64,000 bases of DNA from Kribbella caucasensis (GCF_004361855.1 NZ_SNWQ01000006.1:248001-312000), one strand, 5' to 3'; positions 1 through 9,254 are shown, counted from the first letter of the stretch. Translations and numbers: made by a program. The notes: a model not told the origin generated them from the letters alone.

Positions 1-658
1 CCATCAGGTTCGACCAGGTCCGGCCGAGCTTGATCATCAGCGTGGTGGAGAACGCGTTCAGGATCAGCTTCTGCGCGGTCCCGGCTTTCAACCGGGTGGA
101 ACCGGCGATCACCTCCGGCCCGGTGTCCGCCGCGATCAGGATGTCGGCCAACGGCGCCAGCGGGGCGTCCGGGTTCGACGTGACCAGCGCCGTCACAGCG
201 CCGACCGCCCGCGCCGCCCGCAGCGCGCCTGCCACGTACGGCGTACTCCCGGAGGCGGCGAGACCGACGACGAAGTCCTGTCCGGTCACCTCGGTCGCGT
301 CGGCGGCGCCACCCTCCTCGGAGTCCTCGACGTTCTCGACCGCACGCAGCAATGCCGCCATCCCACCCGCGTGATGGGCGACCACCAGATCGTCCGGCGC
401 GTGGAAGGTGGGCAGCAACTCGGCGGCGTCCAGCACGGCCAGCCGGCCGGAGGTCCCGGCGCCGAAGTAGTGCACCCGGCCACCGGCCCGGATCGCCTCG
501 ACGGCGGCGTCGACCGCGCGGGCCAGCTCGGGGATCGTCTCGGCGACCGCGCCCGCCACCCGGGCATCCTCCGCGTTGACCATCCGGAGGATCTCGGTGG
601 TGCCCACCGCATCGATCGCCAGCGTCCTGGGGTTGCGCTGCTCCGTGGGTGTGATCAC
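1..658 (-). CDS. murQ: MurQ, N-acetylmuramic acid 6-phosphate etherase (partial, cut by left edge)
   Basis: MurQ cleaves the D-lactyl ether of MurNAc-6-phosphate to give GlcNAc-6-phosphate in cytoplasmic cell-wall recycling. Translation from the GTG at 658-656 gives about 219 residues, with the N-terminal EQRNPRT motif, the sugar-isomerase (SIS) phosphate-binding stretch GAGTSGRLAVLDAAE near residues 67-80 (ending in the catalytic-type Glu), the E-D-S-E-E-G-G segment near 111-117, and GSTRLKAGTAQK. The C-terminal third lies outside the window. It starts 32 bp downstream of the RpiR gene and is the last visible gene of the leftward operon. MurQ needs phosphorylated MurNAc, but no kinase is visible here. 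Family assignment is very secure. Confidence 0.95.
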   Translation of the reverse strand, partial: MITPTEQRNPRTLAIDAVGTTEILRMVNAEDARVAGAVAETIPELARAVDAAVEAIRAGGRVHYFGAGTSGRLAVLDAAELLPTFHAPDDLVVAHHAGGMAALLRAVENVEDSEEGGAADATEVTGQDFVVGLAASGSTPYVAGALRAARAVGAVTALVTSNPDAPLAPLADILIAADTGPEVIAGSTRLKAGTAQKLILNAFSTTLMIKLGRTWSNLM

Positions 659-690
659 GCCTACGAGGTTAGTTTCCTACTGAAGATATT

Positions 691-1593
691 TCAATTCTGT
701 GGATCATTGACGGAACCCTTCACCCGGTGCCCACGGACCGCGATGGCGGTCTCCTCGAGCGCCTTGCGGGCATCCGGCATGACCGACTGGGCCACGCCGA
801 TGAACAGGCAGTCGATCACCATCAGCTGCGCGATCCGGCTCGACATCGCCCCGGACCGGTACGTCGTCTCGCGGGCCGCCGTGGTCAGCACCAGATCCGC
901 GGCCTGCGCCAGCGGCGAGCGCGGGAAGTTCGTCACCGCGACCGTGGTCGCGCCGTGCTTGCCGGCCAGCTCCAGCGCCTCGATCACCTCGACCGTGGTC
1001 CCGGTGTGCGAGATCCCGATCGCGACATCGTCCTTGCCCAGCAGGGCCGCGCTGGTCAGTGCCACGTGCACGTCCGACCAAGCGAACGCGACCCGGCGGA
1101 TCCGGTGCAGCTTCTGCTGCAGGTCGAGCGCCACGAACGAGCTGGCGGCCGAGCCGTACAGGTCCACTCGCGGCGCCTTGGCGACCGCGGCCACCACCTT
1201 GGCCAGCGCGTCCACGTCCAACTGCTGGGCGGTCTCCCGGACCGCCCGCTCGTCGGCGAACGCGACCTTGCCGACCACGTCGGCGAGCGAATCCCCGGGC
1301 TCGATGTCACCACCGACCTCGGGTCTCATGCTCTCCTGTGCCGACTGGGCCGCCAACTGCAGGCGGAGCTGCGGATAGCCGGGAACGCCGATCTGCTTGC
1401 AGAACCGGATGACCGTGGTCTCCGAGGTGGACGCCACCTCGGCCAGTTCGGAGATCGTCATCGCCGCCACTCCGCCCGGGTCCGCGAGGACCGCGTTCGC
1501 CACCCGCTGCTCGGCCGGCGCCAGCGCGGGCATCACCGCGCGGACCCGGACCAGCAGCGGCCCCGTGGGATCTGGAGAGGTTACTGATGTCAT
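691..1593 (-). CDS. RpiR-family regulator (MurR-like)
   Basis: A 300-residue transcription regulator with an N-terminal RpiR helix-turn-helix (about residues 1-77, including TISELAEVASTSETTVIRFC) and a C-terminal SIS sugar-phosphate-binding domain (about 110-250, with IGISHTGTTVEVIEAL). The ATG at 1593 is chosen because homology begins just after it; the open frame extends upstream but that part is not RpiR-like. It lies between the amidase-like hydrolase and murQ, as murR does beside murQ in B. subtilis. It probably senses MurNAc-6-phosphate or a related sugar phosphate and controls the catabolic genes; this role is inferred from position. A short dyad at 1616-1629 just upstream could be its own operator. 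Confidence 0.9.
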   Translation of the reverse strand: MTSVTSPDPTGPLLVRVRAVMPALAPAEQRVANAVLADPGGVAAMTISELAEVASTSETTVIRFCKQIGVPGYPQLRLQLAAQSAQESMRPEVGGDIEPGDSLADVVGKVAFADERAVRETAQQLDVDALAKVVAAVAKAPRVDLYGSAASSFVALDLQQKLHRIRRVAFAWSDVHVALTSAALLGKDDVAIGISHTGTTVEVIEALELAGKHGATTVAVTNFPRSPLAQAADLVLTTAARETTYRSGAMSSRIAQLMVIDCLFIGVAQSVMPDARKALEETAIAVRGHRVKGSVNDPQN

Positions 1594-1615
1594 GACAGCA
1601 CGGTACGGCGAATGA

Positions 1616-1629
1616 ACACCGAGCGGTGT
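1616..1629. promoter_or_regulatory. Perfect 6+6 dyad upstream of the RpiR gene
   Basis: The sequence ACACCGAGCGGTGT is a perfect inverted repeat with a 2-bp centre. It lies 23 bp upstream of the RpiR start and touches the stop codon of the amidase-like gene (1629-1631). It could be an operator or a short intercistronic hairpin; the sequence alone does not decide. Confidence 0.35.
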
Positions 1630-3359
1630 CACCGACGCGAAAGTCTCCAACCCAAGGCGACAAATGATTCCGGCGTTCGCTCTCCGTCGAAAACGACCTG
1701 GTCGCCGCTGGTGATCTTCACGCCGTCCACGTAGACGCCCCGGCCCTGGTACAGCGCGTCGGAGGTGTAGCGCCACCGGACCGTCTGGTCACCCGGAGCG
1801 AGGTCAGCGGACACCTGATGCCAGTGCCGCTCTCCTGATCCGCTGATCGTCCCGTCCGTGTCGATCACCGTGCCCCGGTCCTGCACGGTGAACGGCACCT
1901 TGGTCCAGGTGGTCCCGTCGGCCGAGCTCTCCAGGTACAGCAGGTCGGTGTCCTCGGTGTCGACGAACAGGTCGAACGCGAGCCGTCCACCCTCAGCCGG
2001 TACCGAGACCGGTACGCCGAGCGTCGTCGTACTGGCGTCCGTGGTGCCGGAGAACCACGCGTCCTTGCCGTGCCGCGGTCCCACGCCCAGCGACAACGCC
2101 AGCCCCTGTACGACGGCGCGCCGGGCCGGGTTGTTGCTGCCCCAGTTGCGGCTCGGGTGGACCCGGTTGGTCAGCAGGATCGCGAACGAGCGGGAGTCGA
2201 AGTCGATCACCAGCGAGGTCCCGGTGTAGCCGGTGTGGCCGGCCGTCCGGGGTCCGGACAGGCCGTTCATGTACCAGCGCTGGTTCAGCTCGAACCCGAG
2301 CCCGTGATCGTTGCCCGGGAAGGCCTGGTTGAAGTTCGTGATCATCGCGGTGACGGAGCTTTCCTTCAGGATGCGGGCCTGCCGGTAGCTGCCGCCGTTC
2401 AGGAACGCCTGCGCCAGCACGGCCAGGTCGTCCGCGGTGCTGAACACCCCGGCATGCCCAGCGACGCCATCCAGCGACCATGCGTTCTCGTCATGGACGG
2501 AGCCCCAGACCATCCCGCGCGGCGGCGACGCCTGGTACTCCGTCGCCGCGATCCGCGGCTTCTTCTTCTCATCCGGGTTGTAGCCCGTGTCGCGCATCTG
2601 CAACGGTTTGGTGATCCCGTCAGCGACCAGCTTGTCCAGCGTCTTCCCGGTCACCCGGTGGGCCAGCTCGCCGAGCGCGATCAGGTTCAGGTCGCTGTAG
2701 AGGTACTTCGTCCCCGCGGCGCTGGTCGGCGTCGCGGTGAGGGCCATCTGCATTCGCGAGGCCGGGTCCGGCTGGGCACTCCACAACGGCAGCCAGGCGG
2801 GCAGCCCGGTGGTGTGGGTCAGCGCCTGCCGGACGGTGATCGCCTGCTTGCCGTTGGCGGCGAACTCCGGAACGTAGGTGGCGATCGAGGTGTCCAGACC
2901 GACCTTGTTCTTCTCCACCAACTGCATCACCACGATCGAGCTGAACAGCTTCGACACCGACGCCATGTCGAAGATGGTGTCGGTGCGCATCGGAATCTGC
3001 TGATCGGCCGGCAACTCGGTGCCCGCGCCGTCGGCGTACTTGAGTGCCATCCCGGTCGCGGTCCGGGTGACGATCTTGCCGTCGTGGCCGAGCAGCGTGA
3101 CCGCGCCGGCGTACAGGGGTTTCGCGGTCCCGTTCGGGCGGGTCCACGCGTCGACCTGGGCCAGTGCGGTGTCGATCGGCGCGGGATCGAGGCCCGCGTT
3201 CGCCGGGGTCGAGTCGCGCAACAGGGTGGACTTCGGCGCGTAGCCGTCGTACGGGCGGTCGAAACGTCCGGATTTGTTGCCGTTGGCAACTGCAGGGCTG
3301 GCCGTTGTAAGCATCAGGGTGGACACTATCGCGACGGCACCGAACGTACGCAGCCTCAC
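1629..3359 (-). CDS. Secreted serine beta-lactamase-fold hydrolase, AmiE/YbbE-like
   Basis: A 576-residue exported protein. The start is GTG 3359, whose GTGA overlaps the namZ stop, implying coupled translation. A Sec signal peptide covers about residues 1-26 (hydrophobic core, ASPAVANG). The class C beta-lactamase/penicillin-binding fold shows the S-V-S-K nucleophile motif at about 134-137, a Y-S-D second motif and an H-T-G third motif. The last 130 or so residues form a beta-rich domain (PAEGGRLAFDLFVD...) suggestive of substrate or wall binding. In the B. subtilis nagZ/namZ cluster the equivalent protein, AmiE, releases the stem peptide from MurNAc-peptide. That role fits here, although a D-alanyl-D-alanine peptidase or esterase activity cannot be excluded. 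Confidence 0.85.
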   Translation of the reverse strand: MRLRTFGAVAIVSTLMLTTASPAVANGNKSGRFDRPYDGYAPKSTLLRDSTPANAGLDPAPIDTALAQVDAWTRPNGTAKPLYAGAVTLLGHDGKIVTRTATGMALKYADGAGTELPADQQIPMRTDTIFDMASVSKLFSSIVVMQLVEKNKVGLDTSIATYVPEFAANGKQAITVRQALTHTTGLPAWLPLWSAQPDPASRMQMALTATPTSAAGTKYLYSDLNLIALGELAHRVTGKTLDKLVADGITKPLQMRDTGYNPDEKKKPRIAATEYQASPPRGMVWGSVHDENAWSLDGVAGHAGVFSTADDLAVLAQAFLNGGSYRQARILKESSVTAMITNFNQAFPGNDHGLGFELNQRWYMNGLSGPRTAGHTGYTGTSLVIDFDSRSFAILLTNRVHPSRNWGSNNPARRAVVQGLALSLGVGPRHGKDAWFSGTTDASTTTLGVPVSVPAEGGRLAFDLFVDTEDTDLLYLESSADGTTWTKVPFTVQDRGTVIDTDGTISGSGERHWHQVSADLAPGDQTVRWRYTSDALYQGRGVYVDGVKITSGDQVVFDGERTPESFVALGWRLSRR

Positions 3360-4648
3360 CGGTGAGCTCCCTTGTACAACAGGTACTGCGCGCGGCGCGC
3401 GTTCCAGGCGGCGGTCTCGGACTGCCAGGCGCCGACGATCTCCTCCGCCGAAGCCCCGGCGGTGAACATCGTGCGGAACCGGTCCGACCCGGTCAGCAGG
3501 TCGATCCACCGGCCGGGAGGATTCTCCGTCCGCCAGGCGAACTGGGGGTACAGCCGCTTGGCTTCGACCATCATGTGAGTGGCCGCCAGAATCGGCTCCA
3601 CTCGGTGCGGGTCGGTGATGTGTACCTGTACGCCGCCACAGAGCAGGTTGGCGTTCTTGCTGATGAACGGGGTGAAGTACGCCTCCCGGAACTCGATGCC
3701 GGGAACATTCTTGGTCGACAACGCCTCCGCCCAGCGGTAGTCGATGTACGGCGCGCCGATCAGCTCGAACGGCCGGGTGGTGCCGCGACCTTCGGACAGG
3801 TTGGTGGCCTCGAACAGGCAGGTGCCTTGGTAGAGCAGCGCGGTGTCCGGTGTCGGCATGTTCGGGCTCGGCATAACCCAGGTGAGGCCGGTCTCGGCGA
3901 AGAGCTGGTCCCGCTTCCAGCCCTCTACCTCGATCACCTCGAGCTCCTGTACGACCGGTCCGCCGGTGTCCAGCGCCAGGTATTCGGCGTTGAACATCCG
4001 GGCCAGCTCGCCGACCGTCATGCCGTGCTGCTGGATGATCTCCTCCTTGCCCACACCCGAGGTGTACCCGGGCTTGAGCATGGGGCCGCTGGCGAAGCCA
4101 CCCACCGGGTTCGGCCGGTCCAGTACGACGAACTTGGCGCCGGTCCGGGCGGCGGCGACCATAGCCTCGTACATGGACCAGATGTAGGTGTAGAACCGCG
4201 CGCCGACGTCTTGGATGTCGAAGACCACCGTTTCCACACCGGATCTGGTGTAGAGGGTCTGCAGCTTGGCGGCGTTCGCGCCGTAGGCGTCGTAGACCAT
4301 GATGCCGGTCCGCGGGTCGACGTGGTCGCCCTCGGAACCGCCGGCCTGCGCACTGCCGCGGAAGCCGTGCTCGGGTCCGAAGACCGCGACGACATCGACC
4401 TTGCCGGACGCGTGCATGGTGTCGACGATGTGGCTCAGGTCCTCGAGGATGCCGGTCGGGTTGCTGAACACTCCGACCTTCTGTCCGGCCAGCGCCCGCC
4501 ACCCGTCGTTCGCGAGTGCTTGAGCGCCGGTGGACACTCTGCGCCCATGCCCTTGCGGTTCGACCGCTGAGGCGGCAGGTAGGTCGATCAAAGGGGCGGC
4601 GGCGAGCGCGCCGGCACCCGCCAGCAGGCTGCGTCGTTTCATCGTCAC
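3356..4648 (-). CDS. namZ: NamZ-like exo-beta-N-acetylmuramidase (DUF1343, GH171), exported
   Basis: A 430-residue DUF1343 protein. NamZ enzymes remove terminal MurNAc from non-reducing ends of peptidoglycan fragments. The N-terminus (MKRRSLLAGAGALAAAP) looks like a twin-arginine signal ending in PAASA near residue 28. The family motif GPEHGFRG is at about 91-98, followed by the conserved GARFYTYIWSMYEAM and LDRPNPVGG. GTG 4648 overlaps the nagZ stop by 4 bp; ATG 4642, two codons in, is the alternative start. The nagZ-namZ-amidase trio is coupled by GTGA overlaps, so the three enzymes are probably made in fixed ratio and act together outside the membrane. Confidence 0.92.
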   Translation of the reverse strand: MTMKRRSLLAGAGALAAAPLIDLPAASAVEPQGHGRRVSTGAQALANDGWRALAGQKVGVFSNPTGILEDLSHIVDTMHASGKVDVVAVFGPEHGFRGSAQAGGSEGDHVDPRTGIMVYDAYGANAAKLQTLYTRSGVETVVFDIQDVGARFYTYIWSMYEAMVAAARTGAKFVVLDRPNPVGGFASGPMLKPGYTSGVGKEEIIQQHGMTVGELARMFNAEYLALDTGGPVVQELEVIEVEGWKRDQLFAETGLTWVMPSPNMPTPDTALLYQGTCLFEATNLSEGRGTTRPFELIGAPYIDYRWAEALSTKNVPGIEFREAYFTPFISKNANLLCGGVQVHITDPHRVEPILAATHMMVEAKRLYPQFAWRTENPPGRWIDLLTGSDRFRTMFTAGASAEEIVGAWQSETAAWNARRAQYLLYKGAHR

Positions 4649-6435
4649 CAGCTCAATCCGTGGCCGAAGGGGTAGAGGGGTGTCTGCGGCTGACCGGCGA
4701 CCGGGATGTCCACCGGGAGCTTGCCGGCCGGCGCGATCTGGCCGTACAGCACCTTGGCCAGCGACTCCATCGAGACCGCCGCGAAGCCGTAGGTGGCCAG
4801 GTACGTCGGCGCCTGGTCGAAGTAGGCGATGTCGTAGGGATCCCGGACGGCCACCACGATCACCGTCTTACCCGTTGCGAGCAGGTCCTTCACCAGCTTC
4901 TGCTGCTTGGCCAGCTTGTCGGTGACGGTCGTGTCCCAGGCCTTCGAGGTCAGTACGACGGTGACGTCGTTGGCCTGCGCCTTCGTCACGGCATCCGCGA
5001 TCGCGGCGTCGGACGGTGCGGTACCGGTCTGCGCGACCGTGGTTGTGGCGCCGCGACTGGTCAGGCTGTTGGCGAGCGACTGGGTGGTGGTGACGCCGAA
5101 ACCGGTGACGAGGATCTTCCGCGCCTCGTTGCTCAGCGGGAGCACGCCGGCGTTGTTCTTCACCAGGGTCACGCTCTTGTCGACGATCCGCTGCGCGGTG
5201 GCCAGGCTGGCCGGCGTACCGACCGTCGTCGCGACCTTCGCGGGGTCGACGAACGGGTTGAACAGAGTGCCGTTCTTCAGCTTGAGCAGCATGATCCGGA
5301 GCAGGCTCTCGTTGATCCTGCTCTCACTGATCCGGCCGGACTTGACAGCGTCGACCACCGCGTTGAACTGCACGTCCGGCGCCGGCGGCAGCAGCAACTG
5401 GTCCGCCCCGGCCTCGATCGCGCGGATCGCGACCTCGGCGTCGCCGTACTTGGCCCGGACCGCCGCCATCTCCAGCGCGTCGGTGATGATCAGACCCTTG
5501 AACCCGAGCTGCTGGCGCAGCACCCCGGTCAGGATCGGCTTGCTCAACGTGGCCGGGTCACCGGACGGGTCGAGCGACGGGACCACGATGTGCGCGGTCA
5601 TGATCGAGTCGATCCCCGCCTTGATCGCGGCCTTGAACGGCGGCGCGTCGATCGTGTTCCACTCCTGAAGAGTGTGGTTGATCGTCGGCAGCGAGGTGTG
5701 GCTGTCGTCGCGGGTGTCGCCGTGACCCGGGAAGTGCTTCGCGGTCGCGGTGATCCCGGCGTCCCGCTGGTAACCCTGCACCTGGGCGGCCGTCATGTCC
5801 GAGACCAGCTGCGGGTCGGACGAGTACGAGCGGACCCCGATCACCGGGTTCAGCGCGTTCACGTTCACGTCGGCGACCGGGGCATAGTCCTGGCGGATCC
5901 CCATCGCCTTCAGTTCGCGACCGGTGATCCCGGCCGCGGTCCGGGCGTCCGCCGTACTGCGAGCCGCACCGTGCGCCATGTTGCCGCCGAACTGCGTCGC
6001 GGGTGGACCGATGCGGACGACGACGCCTTGCTCCTGGTCGGTGGCGATCATCATCGGGACGCGGAGCCCGGTGCTGGTCGCGACCTGCTGCAACTGGTTC
6101 GAGTACGTCGCCAGCTGGGTCGGGTTCTCCACGTTGCCGCGGGCGTTGAAGTAGATCCATCCGCCCGGCTTGTACTTCGCGACCACTTCGGCCGGTGTCG
6201 CCACGCCGTACAGGGTGGTGTTGCGTGCGTCCGGCAGGTTCGCGCCCGGCCCGTAGCCGAACAGGACGAACATCTGGCCGATCTTCTCCTCCAGCGACAT
6301 CCCCTGCATCGCCTTCATGGCCTGTTGCAGGGGTGTCGCTGGTTCGGGTGGCGGCGCGCTGACGGCGACTCCCGGAGTGACGGTGGCTGTGATCGTTGCG
6401 AGGGTGGCGATTGCGAAGCGGCGCAAGGCGGACAT
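4645..6435 (-). CDS. nagZ: NagZ-like secreted beta-N-acetylglucosaminidase (GH3)
   Basis: A 596-residue, two-domain glycoside hydrolase family 3 enzyme that removes GlcNAc from muropeptides. A signal peptide covers roughly residues 1-26. The TIM-barrel domain carries KHFPGHGDT at 233-241, the Asp-Ser-His loop at 244-246 (acid/base dyad of NagZ enzymes) and the nucleophile Asp in TDALEM near 319. A C-terminal alpha/beta domain (about 380-596) is present, as in Gram-positive NagZ and unlike the short cytoplasmic enterobacterial form. It is the first gene after a 114-bp gap containing a promoter-like sequence, and is coupled to namZ. Extracellular action is inferred from the signal peptide. Confidence 0.93.
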   Translation of the reverse strand: MSALRRFAIATLATITATVTPGVAVSAPPPEPATPLQQAMKAMQGMSLEEKIGQMFVLFGYGPGANLPDARNTTLYGVATPAEVVAKYKPGGWIYFNARGNVENPTQLATYSNQLQQVATSTGLRVPMMIATDQEQGVVVRIGPPATQFGGNMAHGAARSTADARTAAGITGRELKAMGIRQDYAPVADVNVNALNPVIGVRSYSSDPQLVSDMTAAQVQGYQRDAGITATAKHFPGHGDTRDDSHTSLPTINHTLQEWNTIDAPPFKAAIKAGIDSIMTAHIVVPSLDPSGDPATLSKPILTGVLRQQLGFKGLIITDALEMAAVRAKYGDAEVAIRAIEAGADQLLLPPAPDVQFNAVVDAVKSGRISESRINESLLRIMLLKLKNGTLFNPFVDPAKVATTVGTPASLATAQRIVDKSVTLVKNNAGVLPLSNEARKILVTGFGVTTTQSLANSLTSRGATTTVAQTGTAPSDAAIADAVTKAQANDVTVVLTSKAWDTTVTDKLAKQQKLVKDLLATGKTVIVVAVRDPYDIAYFDQAPTYLATYGFAAVSMESLAKVLYGQIAPAGKLPVDIPVAGQPQTPLYPFGHGLSW

Positions 6436-6452
6436 GACCGGCCCCCAAATAG

Positions 6453-6465
6453 GTTATTGAATTAC
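6453..6465. promoter_or_regulatory. Imperfect dyad resembling an RpiR-family operator
   Basis: GTTATTGAATTAC is an imperfect 13-bp dyad about 20 bp downstream of the putative nagZ -10 box. Read leftward with its flanks it is TTGTAATTCAATAACC, close to the TGTARTWWWAYTACA type of site known for the RpiR-family regulator HexR. Binding by the local RpiR protein is inference. Confidence 0.4.
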
Positions 6466-6486
6466 AAGGCTGATCCCCGGCCTCGA

Positions 6487-6515
6487 AAGTTACCCACGCC
6501 ATCGGGGCCGGTCAA
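6487..6515 (-). promoter_or_regulatory. Promoter upstream of nagZ
   Basis: On the minus strand a TTGACC -35 (6515-6510) is followed after 17 bp by TAACTT (6492-6487), about 50 bp before the nagZ start. It could drive nagZ-namZ-amidase-rpiR-murQ separately from the transporter promoter. Confidence 0.5.
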
Positions 6516-6549
6516 GGGAAACTCGTCATCTGCCTTGCGCCGGATTCTG

Positions 6550-7647
6550 TCAGTCCGCCAGACCCACCACCTGTTGCACCGACGGCCACGACTTCAGCGT
6601 CGTCAGCAACGCGTCGTCCTGGACCGTGGCCAGCGCCTCGGCGTACGCGTCCTCGAGTACGTCGGCGATGCGAACCGGCGTACCGAGAGTCGCCGACCGA
6701 ACGGCCGCTTCAACCATCGCGATGCTGATCACGTTGGTGTGCACCTCGGCCTGCGGTACGGCGGACTCGCGCACCGCCTGGACGAATTCGGCCAGCGAGC
6801 CGTCGATCTGTTCGGGCTCGTCACCAACCTCGGCCGGTATCGCCGTCCCGTCACCGAGCGCGGCCACCGGGGCGTTGTCGCCGTCCCAGGTCGCCGTTCC
6901 CTGGGCGGAACTGGCTCGCCACTTGCCGTTCCAGGACGTCTCCAGGCCGGGCGCGCACCAGCTTCCGGTGAAGGTGAACCTGGTCCCGTCGGCGAAGGTG
7001 AAGATCGCGGTCGCCGACGCGTTGCCGTCGAACCAGCTCCAGCCGGGGTTGAACGAGTCGCAGTACACCGAGACCGGCTCGGAACCGATCAGTTTGCGGC
7101 TCAGGTCGAACTGATGGATCGCCATGTCGACCAGCAACGGCTCGGCCATCTGCGCCCGGAACCCGGTGAATCGCGGCGCCTTGAAGAACTCACAGCTCAG
7201 CGACCCGATCGGACCGAGTCCGGCGAGCTGTTTGCCGAAGGCGTTGCCGGTCCGGAAGTACCGGCGCGACTGCGACACCATCAGCAACTGCCCGCTCACC
7301 TCGGCAGCCGCGACCATCGTCAGGCACTCGCGGACGGTCTCGGCGAGCGGTTTCTCGCAGAGCACCGGCAGCCCCCGGCGCAGCGCGTCGATGCTGACCT
7401 TGGGGTGGGCGACCGGGACGGTCACGTCGATGACCGCCTCGGCCCCGGTCGCCCCGACCAAGTCGCCGATGGACTTCGCCACCGGCACGTCGGCATACCC
7501 GTGCTCATCGGCCGCCGCGCGAGCCAGGTCAACATCGAGGTCGACCAGCCCGGCGAGGACGACGTCCGGGTTGGCGGAGATGGTGCGCAGCCAGGCTCGA
7601 CCCATGCCGCCCGCACCAACCTGAAGAAGTCGCAGAGGTTCAGGCAT
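6550..7647 (-). CDS. Gfo/Idh/MocA-family oxidoreductase
   Basis: A 365-residue NAD(P)-dependent oxidoreductase acting on sugars or sugar derivatives. The Rossmann motif GAGGMGRAW is at residues 12-20, the family E-K-P motif occurs in [11 protein letters not shown] near residue 100, and the C-terminal substrate-binding sheet domain is complete. The start codon lies inside the end of the ThuA gene (8-bp overlap). Gfo/Idh enzymes often sit beside ThuA proteins in sugar operons and can make or use 3-keto sugars. The substrate here may be a sugar released from muropeptides, but nothing in the sequence proves which. Confidence 0.88.
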   Translation of the reverse strand: MPEPLRLLQVGAGGMGRAWLRTISANPDVVLAGLVDLDVDLARAAADEHGYADVPVAKSIGDLVGATGAEAVIDVTVPVAHPKVSIDALRRGLPVLCEKPLAETVRECLTMVAAAEVSGQLLMVSQSRRYFRTGNAFGKQLAGLGPIGSLSCEFFKAPRFTGFRAQMAEPLLVDMAIHQFDLSRKLIGSEPVSVYCDSFNPGWSWFDGNASATAIFTFADGTRFTFTGSWCAPGLETSWNGKWRASSAQGTATWDGDNAPVAALGDGTAIPAEVGDEPEQIDGSLAEFVQAVRESAVPQAEVHTNVISIAMVEAAVRSATLGTPVRIADVLEDAYAEALATVQDDALLTTLKSWPSVQQVVGLAD

Positions 7648-8416
7648 CGGCAGGTTCCTCGATCGGTCCCTTGTAGCCGTGGCCCTGGAAGAATTCGCCG
7701 GTCTCGTAGCGGAGCAGGGTCGGCACTGCCCGCTCTGGCCGGTCGCTATTCACCCAGGTGACCCCGTTCGCGATCACCTTGCGGATGTCCTTGTGGTGGT
7801 AGACCGGGTAGTCCTGGTCACCGGGCGAGAAGAAGAAGATCTTGCCGTGGCCGCGACGGAACGTGCACCCGGACCGGAACACCTCGCCGCCGCTGAACGA
7901 CGACACGAAGACCAGTTCGTCCGGGGTCGGGATGTCGAAGAACTCGCCGTACATCTCCTGCTGCTCGATCACGATCGGATGCGGGACGCCCTGCGCGATC
8001 GGGTGCGTCGGATTGACCGTCCAGACCAGCTCACGGTCCTGTTCGCTGCGCCAGCGCAGGGTGCAGGTGGTCCCCATCAGCCGGCCGAAGATCTTCGACC
8101 AGTGGCCGGAGTGCAGCACGATCAGGCCCATCCCGGACAGCACGTGCTGGTAGACCCGCTCCACCACCTTGTCGTCCACCTCGCCGTGCGCGGCATGGCC
8201 CCACCAGACCAGTACGTCGGTCTCGGTCAGCACGTCCTCGGTCAGGCCGTGCTCTGGTTCATCCAAGGTGGTGGTGCTGACGGACGCCGCGTCGCCGAGA
8301 TTCTCTCGAATCCCCGCGGCGATGGTGCTGTGCATGCCGTCGGGGTAGATCTCGGCCACGTGCGGCTCGACCTGCTCGTGCCGGTTCTCGCCCCAGACGA
8401 GTACGCGAATCGTCAT
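7640..8416 (-). CDS. ThuA-like domain protein
   Basis: A 258-residue cytoplasmic protein of the ThuA family (trehalose-utilisation A, glutamine-amidotransferase-like fold). Typical stretches are [10 protein letters not shown] at the N-terminus, [24 protein letters not shown] and [16 protein letters not shown]. ThuA proteins accompany sugar ABC transporters and Gfo/Idh dehydrogenases and have been linked to keto-sugar metabolism, but their reaction is poorly defined. The gene follows the second permease after 22 bp and overlaps the oxidoreductase by 8 bp, so the two probably work on the same imported compound. Confidence 0.85.
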   Translation of the reverse strand: MTIRVLVWGENRHEQVEPHVAEIYPDGMHSTIAAGIRENLGDAASVSTTTLDEPEHGLTEDVLTETDVLVWWGHAAHGEVDDKVVERVYQHVLSGMGLIVLHSGHWSKIFGRLMGTTCTLRWRSEQDRELVWTVNPTHPIAQGVPHPIVIEQQEMYGEFFDIPTPDELVFVSSFSGGEVFRSGCTFRRGHGKIFFFSPGDQDYPVYHHKDIRKVIANGVTWVNSDRPERAVPTLLRYETGEFFQGHGYKGPIEEPADA

Positions 8417-8438
8417 ACCGGTTCCTTTGCTGTGTTTG

Positions 8439-9254
8439 TCATTTGATGGCCCCGCCGATGGCGCCGGCGGCGATGTACTTCTGCGCGGCGATCAGCAGCA
8501 CGATGGCCGGGATCGCCGAGAGCACCGCGGTCGCCATCACCGCGTTCCAGTTCTGCACCTGGGTGCCGAGGTACTGGTAGATCCCCAGCGTGACCGGGCG
8601 GACGCCGCCCTTGGTGGTCAGCGTGAGGGCGAAGAGGAAGTCGCTCCAGGAGAAGAGGAAGGTGAACAGCCCGGCCGTGATCAGGGAGTTCTTCGAGATC
8701 GGCAGCACGATCGACACGAACGCCCGGAGCAGGCCGGCGCCGTCGACCCGGGCCGCCTCCACCAGCGACTGCGGCACCGACACCATGAAGGAGCGCAGGA
8801 TCAGGATCGCGAACGGGATCCCGCTGCTGCAGTTGGCCACGATCAGCCCGGGGATCGAGTTCAGCAGGCCGAGATTCTCGTACGCCGTGTAGAGGGCGTT
8901 GGCGATCACGATGCCCGGGATCATCTGGGACACCAGGATGGCCAGCAGCCCGATCCCGACCCAGCGGGACCGGAACTGGGCCAGCGCGTAGGCACACGGC
9001 GCCGAAACCAGCAGGCTGAGCACGACGGTCCCGCACGCGATGATGACGCTGGTGATGAGGTTGTCACCCTGCTCGCTGATGGCCCGGCGGTAGCCCGCGA
9101 AGCTCGGGTCCAGCGGCAGGAAGCTCGCGGTCAGCGTGTTCCCCGACGGCTGCAGGGACGCGTTCAGCATCCAGTAGACCGGGAACAGCATCACGCACAG
9201 GATCAGTACGCCGATCGCGGTGTACACGGTGCGACGCAGTTGCGACTCGTGCAT
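8439..9254 (-). CDS. Sugar ABC transporter permease, MalG type (CUT1)
   Basis: A 271-residue inner-membrane permease with six predicted helices and the EAA-loop region near [23 protein letters not shown], where the shared ATPase docks. The ATG at 9254 is preferred over the GTG one codon upstream because AAGGAG lies at proper distance from it. It follows the first permease by only a few bases. No ATPase gene accompanies the pair, as is usual for actinobacterial CUT1 importers that borrow a common MsiK-like ATPase. The substrate is probably MurNAc, GlcNAc-MurNAc or a small muropeptide, judged from the neighbours. Confidence 0.9.
   Translation of the reverse strand: MHESQLRRTVYTAIGVLILCVMLFPVYWMLNASLQPSGNTLTASFLPLDPSFAGYRRAISEQGDNLITSVIIACGTVVLSLLVSAPCAYALAQFRSRWVGIGLLAILVSQMIPGIVIANALYTAYENLGLLNSIPGLIVANCSSGIPFAILILRSFMVSVPQSLVEAARVDGAGLLRAFVSIVLPISKNSLITAGLFTFLFSWSDFLFALTLTTKGGVRPVTLGIYQYLGTQVQNWNAVMATAVLSAIPAIVLLIAAQKYIAAGAIGGAIK

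Noticed and set aside
1629-4502. A single 957-residue frame spanning namZ and the amidase-like gene
   Set aside because: Its first 380 residues are an out-of-frame reading of namZ. The signal peptide at GTG 3359 and the GTGA overlap place the real start there.
4516-7761. 1081-residue plus-strand frame opposite nagZ and the Gfo/Idh gene
   Set aside because: Composition is shadow-like and both minus-strand genes are well-known families with complete motifs.
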